64,000 nt of DNA from Erigeron canadensis (lineage: Eukaryota; Streptophyta; Magnoliopsida; Asterales; Asteraceae). The DNA lies in contig NC_057765.1 of assembly GCF_010389155.1 (NCBI RefSeq), positions 22,074,980-22,138,979 of the forward strand. The letters run 5' to 3'. This document shows, one piece after another, positions 11,889 to 21,437 of this stretch. A program made the translations under genes and the position numbers. Under the pieces are notes generated by a model. That model made no database searches and had not been told where the DNA came from. It saw only the letters and a list, made by a program, of their open reading frames with translations. Positions within the stretch are counted from its first letter, which is position 1. The number at the start of each line of letters is the position of its first letter.

Positions 11889-12353
11889 TTGGATGATCTT
11901 GATGTTGAAGAAGATCTAGAAAGTATCGATGATGAAGATTTGGAAGAAGGAGAGTTCATTACTTCGGAAGCTGATAGACAAAGGTTGCTTGAGACACCTT
12001 ATGACTTTGATCGTGTCTTTAATGAAGATGAAGTCATTCAAGTTGAACCAATAGCTGAAGTAGAACATCTCAATCTCAATCCAATCAGAGATAGTCCAGA
12101 TGAACCTAAGAATGTTGCAAGGTTGAGATTTGTTGTATATGCAAACATAGTCGATGAAGGACATGACAATATTTTTGATCTATACTGGAATATAGATGCT
12201 CCACGAGAGGTTGACCTTGGAAGATTTAATATACCTCCGGTGCAGCAAGATCATGAGTTTATTGTTAATAGACTGGTTCCAGGTTATAGAGGACATACTG
12301 GTTTGATGATACGTGATACGTATAAACCATCGATGTTTTGGGAATATATCTCA
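11889..12353 (+). pseudogene. Envelope-like gene of element A, second exon, truncated
   Basis: An acidic N-terminus (DDLDVEEDLESIDDEDLEE) is followed by a domain with NVARLRFVVYANIVDEGHDN and YKPSMFWEYIS. It matches the start of 51191-52390 in B. Similarity ends abruptly at about 12353, where unrelated repeat sequence begins. The listed start is a reading-frame edge; the frame would be entered by splicing if B is a guide. Confidence 0.65.
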
Positions 12354-12667
12354 CTGACTACTACGCACTCACGGGCAGTGGACCCGATCGTTTGTAATAT
12401 AATTAAAAGGTAAGACCGTGTTCGTTCGCGGGGATTGGTTTGAATCAATTGTTTAGTAAAGTAGTTTGGAAAACCGGGTGTTACTCAAATCTCCTTTTTA
12501 ACAGAAATTAAATTTGTTTTGAACAAGATCATAAAATGAAGAGAACTTCAAACAATATAATTAAAAGTCGTCCACCTTGACTTCCCTCGACTTCAAATGT
12601 GGTTGCATTTAATTAAGACCAAATTCACAAGAACTGACAAGATAATCGTGACTAGTTAAATACTCAT

Positions 12668-12960
12668 GTGGTACCACCAACCATGAACACATCACCAAAT
12701 CACCTAGATTACTAGATAAATACCCAAACCGGTACCACCAGTTCCAAGACAACTTCTTCCAATAACTAGTTTGACTGACTATCAAATTACCAATTGAATC
12801 TATGTAAAAATAACGTGGTACCACCAACCGTTACAAATTACGTTGACAAAATTAATTCTTTCATTAAAATAATATTCACTATCATACCATGAACTAGTGA
12901 CAATTGCTTATAGACAAATAATTCTTTTCAAATCATATATCAATTCAACTAGTACCACTA
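12668..12960. repeat. Dispersed GGTACCACC repeats
   Basis: GTGGTACCACCAAC occurs at 12668 and 12815, a shorter GGTACCACCA at 12731, and a degenerate AGTACCACTAAC at 12951. GTGGTACCAC is itself a 10-bp palindrome. Spacing is irregular (63, 84 and 136 bp). Confidence 0.6.
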
Positions 12961-13406
12961 ACGAGGAATTAATACATAACCAATATTATAATAATTATTT
13001 AAAAGAATTAAATCACCAAGATCTCAGAACAACGGTAAATAAAAATCAATCCTTTGAATTAAAATATGGCAATCACATCATCTGTCTCGTTTCATCAAGG
13101 TGGATGATAAACAGTTTAGCCACTCATGATAATAGAGCAATAATAATCAATAAAAGGGAAAAACTTGATGTGCCAATTGTTTGAAGAAATTGAAATTGCA
13201 AGACAGAAAAGTATTACGATCTAGATGGGTACCCGTGATATCTTCGATGAGTCCGCCTAAGTAATGACTTGATTGGAGAAGGAAGAACCCTTGTAGAGCA
13301 GCTCCTAGAAACTGTCTAGATAGCTTGAAATTCATCCCTAGGGTTTATATTTATACTCTCCAGAAATCTGATGCAAAACCGACCTAAGACTTGTTTCCCC
13401 GTGCAT

Positions 13407-13677
13407 CCACTGCGGCGCAGCGGGGTCTTGACTTCCCCCCACTACGGCGCTGTAAGGTGCGTTTGACTTTGACCTTCATGTGACTGCGGCACAGTGGGCA
13501 TTGCATGCTCCACTACGGCGCAGTCTGTTTCCACGTCTCAAATTCTACTTTCGTTGACTCCAGCGCAATCATAGACGTACCACCCCCACTGCAGCGCAGT
13601 GGGGCGAACTCCAAATATTTCCGTGGATATGGGCTGCGGCGCAGTGGCTTAGGCCTCTCCTCACTGCGGCGCAGTCC
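13407..13677. repeat. Cluster of CACTGCGGCGCAGTG-like palindromes
   Basis: Seven variants start near 13408, 13440, 13482, 13511, 13587, 13633 and 13662, spaced about 29-76 bp. Each is an inverted repeat CACTGC/GCAGTG around GGC. The stretch is much more GC-rich than its surroundings. Confidence 0.75.
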
Positions 13678-14935
13678 CTTATTTGTGTGGAAGTTCTTTT
13701 TCGATCTCGAACTTGCTCAACTCACCATCTCTTCCACTCGAATCAACTCTCGATATCATAAATCACTTCTGGCCAATAAGTCTTCCGGAAATACACCAAA
13801 TGAACGCGTTACCTGTTTAGAGCCTGTAAACACTAACAAACACCATAAACGCGCCACATGCTTATGAAAACGACTTAAAACAGATAGTAAAATGGCCAAT
13901 AACGATGTAGGTAATGGGTATAAAGTAGTCACATCAGTTTGCAATGGACGCAATTAAAAACCCGCCCTTTTAGAAGGCTAGCGCACTTCGACTTATACCT
14001 CTCTTTGAGTTCGTTCAAATGGGTGAGCCGGTGTATCTTTTGATTTTAGGGCACCAATTTTATAAACAAAATCATTATTTCAATATTAATTAGTCAAGTT
14101 TATTTTTCCAAAAACAATTTTGCATACAATTTTCATAAAATAAGCAAAACTAAACTTACTAAAAATACAATTTAACAATTTAAGGTAATCAACCTAATTT
14201 TGGTCACTGTGGTATAAGATTTGGCTCCTCTTTCATAAGGAAAGAGACCACATACATCAAGTTTCCTTGATTGCGTAAGCCAAAAATATAATAACAAATT
14301 TATCTACCATAATTACAAGATGCTGATCTGGAAAATTCAGCAGCATGACGACTAATTCTGGCCCTGAAGAAGGACGAACTGGGCTTAGCACAAAACATGA
14401 AAGTTGTAGCCCTATGAGTCAAGCATCTACTGTAAAAAGTTGTAGCACTATTAGTTATGATTTTTTTAGTGAACTGGTGTCAAACAGGAAATTTCACAAA
14501 GCATAATCACATTGTCACACAATTATTCATTCAATTATCTAGCATAATTAACCCTAATGATCAAGATTTCATATCAATATATCTAAGTAATAATCATGAA
14601 TAATTTGCATGAAAAATTCATGATTTTTACTTCTTTTTAACCATCAAAAATAAAGGTACACCATATATATACATGCAATTTATCACATAAACATGTAATT
14701 AATCAAAACTTTGATTAGGAACCCTAAAAAACAATTTTTTTTATTTTCTGGAAAATTTCGAACCATATATATATAAATTAAATAGTATAAATATTATTTG
14801 TTACTTATTTAAATAATGTAATTAAATTACAAAATCAATTTAAATATATATATATAATCCGAAAATTTGAAGATCAAGAACCCTAACCCCCCTTCAAGTT
14901 TTAATTTGATTGGTAATCAAGAAATATACATAGTA

Positions 14936-14949
14936 GGCTCGTGATACCA
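14936..14949 (-). promoter_or_regulatory. Primer-binding site of minus-strand element G
   Basis: On the minus strand it reads TGGTATCACGAGCC, one base from the LTR at 14951. This is a variant of the TGGTATCAGAGC tRNA-Met PBS and is seen in some copia lineages. Confidence 0.7.
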
Positions 14950-14950
14950 T

Positions 14951-15653
14951 TGTTGGGATATATTAACATTTATCAAATCAAATCACAAAGCACGCATCGG
15001 AATAAAATCTATGTAGTTAATTAATTAACCAAGAAAGAAAACGTGTACCTTAAATTGAAGATAATAAAGTAAGAAACTTTATAATAAGGTCTAAAATTAA
15101 ACCTCTCTACGATCGCACACACAACGTTAGAATGTATGTATGCTAGTACTTGATCAAGAACCGCACAACCCTTTTTTAATACCCTTTTATGTGAACTAAC
15201 CAAAAACTCAAAACCCTTTTGTTTGGTAGAATTGGCCGAAGCCAAGAGAGAGAGAAAAGGAGAGATTTTTAGGGTTTTTGAAAACCTTATGAATTATATA
15301 TTAAAAACAATTAACTTAGGCCTCTATTTATAGGATTAGGTTTACTTGATGACCAAGTTTAGGGTTTGTGAAACCCCCTCCTTCTCCCATTCGGCCGGCC
15401 CCCCTCTAGATTATTCTAGAGGGTTTCCTAATTGTTTTCTAATTACAATTCTCTCATTCGTTAAGTCTGTTAATTAAGTACCATTAACTATTAACCTTTT
15501 AACGGACAATCGTTAGTTTTTCGTGATCTAATTAATTAATAAATTACATTTAATATATTAATTAATTATAGTTACATTCGTGTTCAATGTGTGACCTCTT
15601 AGGCTTAAATAGTTTTCGGATATACGTTCATTTTACGTGATCATATACTAACA
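14951..15653 (-). repeat. 5' LTR of copia-like element G (703 bp)
   Basis: The ends are TGTTGGGATATATT and ATACTAACA, with the PBS on the left, so the element runs leftward on the minus strand. A minus-strand TATA box (TATTTATA on the plus strand) lies at 15325-15332. The first bases outside are ATACT (15654-15658). I do not find a second LTR or any G coding region, so only the 5' end is supported. Confidence 0.75.
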
Positions 15654-15948
15654 ATACTATGTAGGCTAAAATTGGTTGGGCGTTAGTTTAAATATTGCGT
15701 GTAATATCTCTTCAAACATAGTTTTTTTTTGGTCATGTTTCTTGTGGGATCGGATTAGGGTGAATGGTGTGGTTCCCTTTTTTATTTCTTTCCTAGTATT
15801 GGCACGCCGGCGGGTACTTCTCCACCCCAACTAGCGGCTACGGTTTCGGCTCCCAAAATCGGCTTACCGAGTCTGATGGAATTGAACATTGTTTTCTTTT
15901 TGTAACATTGAAAGGAGCTTTTTCCCTTTTACTCATAAAAAGAATACT
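15654..15948. other. Old target DNA left of element D
   Basis: 295 bp between the LTR of G and that of D. It contains a GC-rich patch (GGCACGCCGGCGGGTAC near 15800) and ends TTTTACTCATAAAAAGAATACT, rather like the tail of a LINE, but no protein supports that. Removing D joins it to 35854. Confidence 0.35.
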
Positions 15949-15949
15949 T

Positions 15950-16922
15950 TGTTAGGTCCAGTTTTGGCTATAAACTGGAGCTCTCCAGCTGCATCTGGAG
16001 AGCATGAAGAATTGTCCGAAATATTAGAAGTCCAGTTGCATTGTACAGTTTAAGCAACTAATGACTTCCTCCAGTTGAGATCTGAAGACTTAAATCTGAA
16101 GATCTTCCAGTTGAAGTCGAAGACAACAAGTAGAAGAAAGGAAATGGCAATGGCAGCGAAGCCCAGTTGACATTTCACCAGATCAATCAATTGGAGGTCC
16201 TTCAATGTAAATGACTTTACAAAGCTTTACACTGATCACGAGGAGGACCTTTTACACTACATCCTTTTAACCGGACAATAATCTTGTCTGTGGATAAAAG
16301 TACATAGATGTAGAGTGGTTGAATAGAGTAACCTTTTGTCTTACTTTATTTAGCACACACAAAGGATTAGTTACTAATACTTTTGTGTGTTGTCAACTAT
16401 ATTTGTACTTTGAAGTTGAGATCCCGATGCTCATACTTCGACTATAAATAGAGGTCCTTGCCCAAGCATTTCAACAACTTTGCAAACACATACATTCTGC
16501 AATATTGGTGAACTTGTGCAATATTCTCTCAATCGCAAAAAGGAACATTTCACAACTTTAAGTGTTTCGATTGTTAGGAGAATTTCCTAGTATAAATCAA
16601 TTGTATTTCATATGTTGTTAGGATATTTATATCTTTGTATTATCTTGGTTCCGCAACAACCTTGTATTTTATTTAACAATCAATAAATAAAATACACTTG
16701 AAAAATACATATTGTCTCATCGATATAAATACTTGTCAATTATATCTATTGCATTGTATTTACTTATTTACATTGTCACCTTAATAAGTAAACCTCCAAA
16801 TTACCTGGTACACAATCACTCTAAACTGGTCACGTCCAGATTAAGTGATTGTGTTGCAAAGTACACTCACCATTGACATAGAGGTGTCTTCAGCACCCAT
16901 CTAGAAATAGTTGGGACTTACA
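15950..16922 (+). repeat. 5' LTR of element D (973 bp)
   Basis: It begins TGTTAGGTCC and ends GGGACTTACA, followed by the PBS. A TATAAATA box is at 16443-16450. The matching 3' LTR is 35156-35831, which has lost about 297 bp of this sequence (16215-16510 region) including the TATA box. I count about 14 substitutions by eye between the shared parts. Confidence 0.92.
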
Positions 16923-16924
16923 AG

Positions 16925-16939
16925 TGGTATCAGAGCAGG
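16925..16939 (+). promoter_or_regulatory. Primer-binding site of element D
   Basis: TGGTATCAGAGCAGG begins two bases after the LTR; it is complementary to initiator tRNA-Met. Confidence 0.92.
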
Positions 16940-16980
16940 CAGGTTGAATTGTTTCAATTCTATAACCTAGGTCTGCTTCG

Positions 16981-19387
16981 ATGGCTGCTGAAGGTGAGAA
17001 TGGTTCTGGTCCAAATGAATCTAATCCTAATGTTACAACTCCTTTAAATACTAACCCTCCTCCTCCTACTCCTGGAGCAAGCCACGTCCATGTACATTAA
17101 TCCAACACTCCAGTTCCCAAATTCCATGGGAATGGTGAGACCTTTGGTACATGGAAAGTTAGAATGCTCTTGCATTTTGGTGGGATAGAGAGGTATATGT
17201 TGAAAATCCTTAAGGATGGACCATATATACCCATGTCCAGTGGTGTTAGCCTTCTTCTTGACCCTACTGGAGAAGAGGTACCAGGGAAAAGTCTGAGGAA
17301 CATTGGTCAGACGAGGATCGCAGACTGGTTGATCTTGATACCAGACTGAAAAACATGATCCTTGCTGCTGTCCCTGAGGAACTAATTCCAACACTTGTGC
17401 TGTTTCCCAGTGCTAAATCTATGTGGGATGAATGAGTTCTCCAGTTTGAAGGAGGAAATGACACCATTGTCACCAGAAAGGTTGCTCTTAACAAGAAGTA
17501 TGAATCCTTCTTTGCTCTTCCCAATGAAAGTTTAACTGGTACTTACACCAGATTTACTGGCCTAATTAATCAACTTAGAGGCTTGGGAGTGGAGAAGGAT
17601 AAGGATATTCTTCTTGAGAAATTCTGTGATGTTTTGCCATCCAAATGGGCACACATGGTTCTTGTCTTAAGACAAGGTAAGACCTTGTACAGCCATACTC
17701 TTGCTTCCCTTTATGGAGCCTTCAGATTAACTGAAGATAATGATGTTGCAAGAATATTGGCCGAGCAAGATGCTTTAAACCATGCTCAGAGTTCCAATGT
17801 TGCCAATCTTACTGGGCAACCTTGTGCTGCTTTAATATCTGCTGAGAATGTCCAGTTACATTCTATGAAGGAGATGTTAAACAACTTATTGAACTCTGGC
17901 CTAACCACAAATCTAAGTAATGGTTGTGAGGAAACTGACGATGATAATCTGGTAGCCATGATTGCTAAAACCTTTAACAGGTTCAAGCATAAATCTAATC
18001 GATTTAATGGGTCCAATATTGCTTCCAGTTCAAATTCTCTGGATAAGGCCAATCTTATCTGCTACAAATGTGGTAAGAAAGGTCATTTCATGAAGGAATG
18101 CAGATCTAGTCAGATGAACAATCAAACTGGTCCTATTTTCCCAAATTTTGTTAAAACTGATGATTATAAGGCCAAATACAAGAAACTTAAGGCCCAAATC
18201 GCTCTCATGTCTCTTGAACAAGAAAAAGAGAAAGAAAAGAACAAGTGCATGATGGCTCAAACTGAAGGGAAATGGGAACTCTCTGATGATTTATCTGATG
18301 ATGAAGAACAGATTAGAGATGTGTGTTTCATGGCATTAGAAAATCAACAACCAGTGGTAAAAGATGATGTTGTTTCTGGAAGATGGGTGGACATCATTTT
18401 AAAGAAGGTAAGAGATTATGATGTTGAATTGGATACAGAATTAAAACTGGATATTGCTGAATCATTAAATGACGACCTGTTATTTGTTGAAACTATGAGA
18501 ATTGACTGTGAAAGATACTTGGAAACTGTTTTAGTTGAGTTTAACAACATGAAACGTCAAATTAATGATTTTCAAAGTGTCCAGTTGGCTCTCAAGGAGT
18601 CAGATTTGAAAAATGAGGCACTGGAAAGAGATAACCAAAAACTAAAATTTGATCTTGAAAAAGAACACATGGTTATCAATTCTTGGGTACAAGCATCTGG
18701 TAAAAATTATGACGCTTTTTCAAAACCATTGATGCTCAAAAAACTTCCTGGAAATCTGGTGATCTTCAGATGGCAGCTGTTTTACCCACAATTCACCAGA
18801 TGCTAGAATTAGTTAGAGTTGAGACTCCTTATGACTCCTCTAACATTGCCAAATCTGAATCCATTGAGACCACCCCTGTTAAGGTCAAAACTGGAGCCAA
18901 GAAGGCTAAAGCTCCAGTTAAAAGGGAAACTGGTGATAATCCTTTACCTCAAAAGTCCAAAGAGCCCAAAACTCCAAAGACTCAAAATTTTGCTGAACCC
19001 AAGTCCAAGGTCCAGCAGCCTGAAGAAAACAACTTTTTGTTAAAACTGGAGAGTCAAATCCAAAATTTGTCTAGGCAAGTACAAAGTTGTACTACCAGAA
19101 TAAAAAACCTGGAAGGAGCTTCGTCTTCTTTGGTTGAAAAACAAGTTGTTAAAACTCCTCCATTGAAGCAAAAGCAAAAACAAAATCAATCTGCTCAAAA
19201 AAGAGCAAAATCTGGAATAAAAAAGGAGGATGTTGTTGTTCCCATCAAACCAATTGTTTTTACTCCTGAAGCTGGAAATAATCCTCCAGTTCGAGCCTCC
19301 AGTTCCAACCCAAGTAAATCTGTTAAGACTTCTCAAGAGAAGTCTGGTGGACCCATCAAGAAAAGATGGGTTCACAAAAATAACTAA
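16981..19387 (+). pseudogene. gag of element D (broken)
   Basis: It starts MAAEGENGSG. It encodes a UBN2-type Gag (FHGNGETFGTWKVRM, LNQLRG-like region, DVLPSKWAHMVL), a CCHC zinc knuckle (CYKCGKKGHFMKEC near 18061-18102), an acidic/coiled-coil middle, and a Lys/Pro-rich basic tail ending KRWVHKNN with TAA at 19385-19387. Breaks: TAA at 17098-17100, frame changes near 17278-17350, a stop near 17435, and a frameshift near 18745-18800. The long frame 17583-18806 covers the C-terminal capsid part and the knuckle. It is the structural protein of the particle. Confidence 0.85.
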
Positions 19388-19407
19388 TTATCTACTTGGG
19401 TGTGCAG

Positions 19408-20446
19408 GGCGATCGAAAGAAGAATATCTGGTATCTGGACAGCGCTGCTGGCCAGACTATGACCGGATGTAAGCCCCTGCTGGAAGAGTTCACTGTCCAA
19501 GATGGACCGACAGTGACATTTGGTAATGATGGAAGTGGGAAAACTGAAGGATATGGTGTCATTGACAATGGACAGGACCAGTTCACTAAAGTTGCATTTG
19601 TTAATGGTTTGAAATATAACCTGATAAGTGTCAGTCAACTTTGTGACGATGGATATAAGGTGTTGTTCGATATTGCTCAAGGCACCATATTTAACAAAGA
19701 TTGGAAAGTGGTGATGATTGCACCAAGAAAAGGGAATGTGTACATAATGGACATGGAACCAGCTCCAAAAGAGCATTGTTTCTATGCTAAGGCAGATGAG
19801 GACACCAAATGGTTGTGGCATAAAAGGTTATCCCACCTTAATTTCAAAAATATCAATAAGTTGTCAAGAAAACAACTGGTGGATGGGATACCTTTAATTT
19901 CCTTTAAAAAGGAGAAGCCATGTCCAGGGTGTGAGATGGGCAAGAAGAAAAGAGCCAGTTTCAAGACCAGGAAAAACTTCAGTATCACTGAACCACTTCA
20001 CATGCTTCATATGGATCTTTTTGGTCCAGTGAATGTTCAAACTAAAGCTGGTAAAAGATACACTTTAGTTGTTGATGAATACACCAGGTATTGTTGGGTG
20101 GTATTTATCAGATCAAAAAGTGATGCACCTGGTGAAATTATCTCTCTCATCAAGAAAATTGAGCTCATGTATACCAAGAAAGTTTGTCAGTTGCGAAGTG
20201 ATAATGGAACTGAATTCATCAACAAAGAATTGGAATCATTTTGCACTGACACTGACATTTCTCAAAACTTCTCATCAGCTCATTCTCCAGAGCAAAATAG
20301 TGTGGTTGAAAGGAAAAATCACACATTAATTGAAGCTGCCAGAAGTATGTTATCTGAATCGGGTCTTCCCACCTATTTTTGGGTTGAAGTTGTGGCAACT
20401 GCTTGCCATACCCAAGATCAGCCAGTATATGTCAAGAGACATGATC
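19408..20446 (+). pseudogene. pol of element D, part 1: protease and integrase (cut by insertion)
   Basis: A protease-like start (WYLDSAAGQTMTG) is followed by the HHCC zinc region (WHKRLSHLNFKN ... CPGCEMGK) and the DDE integrase core: D in LHMDLFGPVN, D in LRSDNGTEF, E in VVERKNH. The protease active site reads DSA instead of the usual DSG. Pol starts just after TGTGCAG (19401-19407), 13 nt past the gag stop. The frame is open up to the insertion point at about 20446, after VKRHDR, and resumes near 28150. Integrase would insert the cDNA into the host chromosome. Confidence 0.88.
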
Positions 20447-20826
20447 GCTCGATAGCTACAGATCGCTCTCGAGATCGTCTATGATTATGTCGTGAGTGCG
20501 GAATCCTCACGAGATAACTAGTTTGATTAGTAAAATGGTATATCGCTAATTATCAAGTAAATAATCAGCCGTATTATGCTATATTCGTTTCTATATGGTA
20601 TAGAACGAACTTAGGTGTCTGGTGTACGTGTATGTCGAATGTGATACCTTATTTTAGGGTATTCATTCGTATATATATGTTTCAGGTCGAACTGGGCTTG
20701 CTGGGCTTTGTTCTTACGAACTTAGCTGCCCAGCCCATGTAACGAAGTTAATCTTCGTTTGTACCAAACGAAGTTTATCTTCGTTTTCCTCTAACGAAGA
20801 TATACCTTATCTTCGTTTATCTTCGT
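20447..20826 (-). repeat. Truncated LTR x (left copy)
   Basis: It is nearly identical to 27551-27915 of the right LTR x. The outer TGTGAGTCC end is missing or altered, and the inner end breaks off after ATATACCTTATCTTCG, joining pol sequence at repeated TATCTTCGTTT motifs. About 50 bp of the LTR and its PPT are lost. Confidence 0.8.
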
Positions 20827-21417
20827 TTGGATTTATGCGGATTCTTATGTTGCTTCCCTTTCAAACACGGTACACACTTATCTTCCATCCCAAACTTCTT
20901 AACAGGCACACCATCAACTAACCCAAGACTGATAAGTTCATTCATCTTCCGAAAGTTGATATGTCCCATTCTACGATGCCATAGGAGAGATTCAGACTCA
21001 TTTGCCTTGCTCAACAAACAAAGGGGCTCCTTTGGATTATCAACACCTAAAAGTAAACCATAGATGTCTCTCTTCCTAGGAGCTTTGAGCATAATCCATT
21101 CTTCTGGAATAACAAAACCCGGCTTCAAGATGTATGCCTCCTTTTCTGTGAAATGAACATTGTTGCCCTTATCACAGATCTGTGAGACACTCATTAGATT
21201 GTGAGTAAGTTGTTCCACATAGTTGACTCTTTCTAGAGTTAGTTGTCCATTGACAACATCTCCTTGACCGGTGATGTTGCCGCCCTTGGAACCAGCAAAA
21301 CTAACATATGACCCATTTATACCAGTATAATTGGACAAGAGCTTCTTGTCCCCTGTCATGTGCCTGGAGCATCCACTGTCAAGGTACCACAAACGAATAG
21401 GTTTCCTAGGAACTCCC
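20826..21417 (-). pseudogene. pol fragment of composite insertion: protease and integrase zinc region
   Basis: On the minus strand, GVPRKPIRLWYLDSGCSRHMTG carries an intact aspartic protease DSG. It is followed by the pre-integrase region (LLWHRRMGHINFRKM ... CVPCLKGKQ), giving the HHCC zinc site. The frame stays open to the deletion point near 20826, where it runs into LTR x. The DDE core, RT and RNase H are missing. It lies just past TGTGCAG (21423-21417), in a different frame from gag. Confidence 0.85.
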
Positions 21418-21437
21418 TGCACATAAAATGAGAAATA

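Larger units (their letters stand above)
658..12353 (+). mobile_element. Element A: Sirevirus-type Ty1/copia retrotransposon, 3'-truncated
   Basis: The order is 5' LTR (658-1341), PBS (1344), leader with tandem repeats, gag (1817-5093), pol (5102-6280), a 2.7-kb non-coding spacer, and an envelope-like gene (8951-12353). That order, with a gene downstream of RNase H, is typical of Sireviruses (Ty1/copia, SIRE/Maximus clade). It is closely related to element B at 38674-53084 all along its length. It has a 2.2-kb deletion from protease to mid-RT, many stops in gag, and loses similarity to B at about 12353, so the PPT and 3' LTR are absent. It cannot be autonomous. Confidence 0.9.
12354..14935. 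other. Unclassified repeat-derived DNA after the break in A
   Basis: It has no recognisable protein. From 12354 it reads TGACTACTACGCACTC..., which could be the TG end of an LTR inserted in A, but no matching end or target duplication is visible. It contains GTGGTACCACC-type repeats (12668-12960) and a cluster of CACTGCGGCGCAGTG palindromes (13407-13677). 14100-14935 is AT-rich and is probably the leader/internal part of the minus-strand element whose LTR is at 14951. It may be an LTR derivative without genes. Confidence 0.45.

Noticed and set aside
13400..13680. CRISPR-like array
   Set aside because: The repeats are short, variable and irregularly spaced in plant DNA with no cas genes; they are palindromes, not direct repeats with spacers.
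13505..13867. 120-codon frame over the GC-rich palindromes
   Set aside because: No recognisable domain, and it lies across a repeat cluster with no similar frame elsewhere.
15654..15658. ATACT next to the G LTR as a partner of ATACT beside D
   Set aside because: Five bases in AT-rich DNA recur by chance, and G and D are different elements in opposite orientation.
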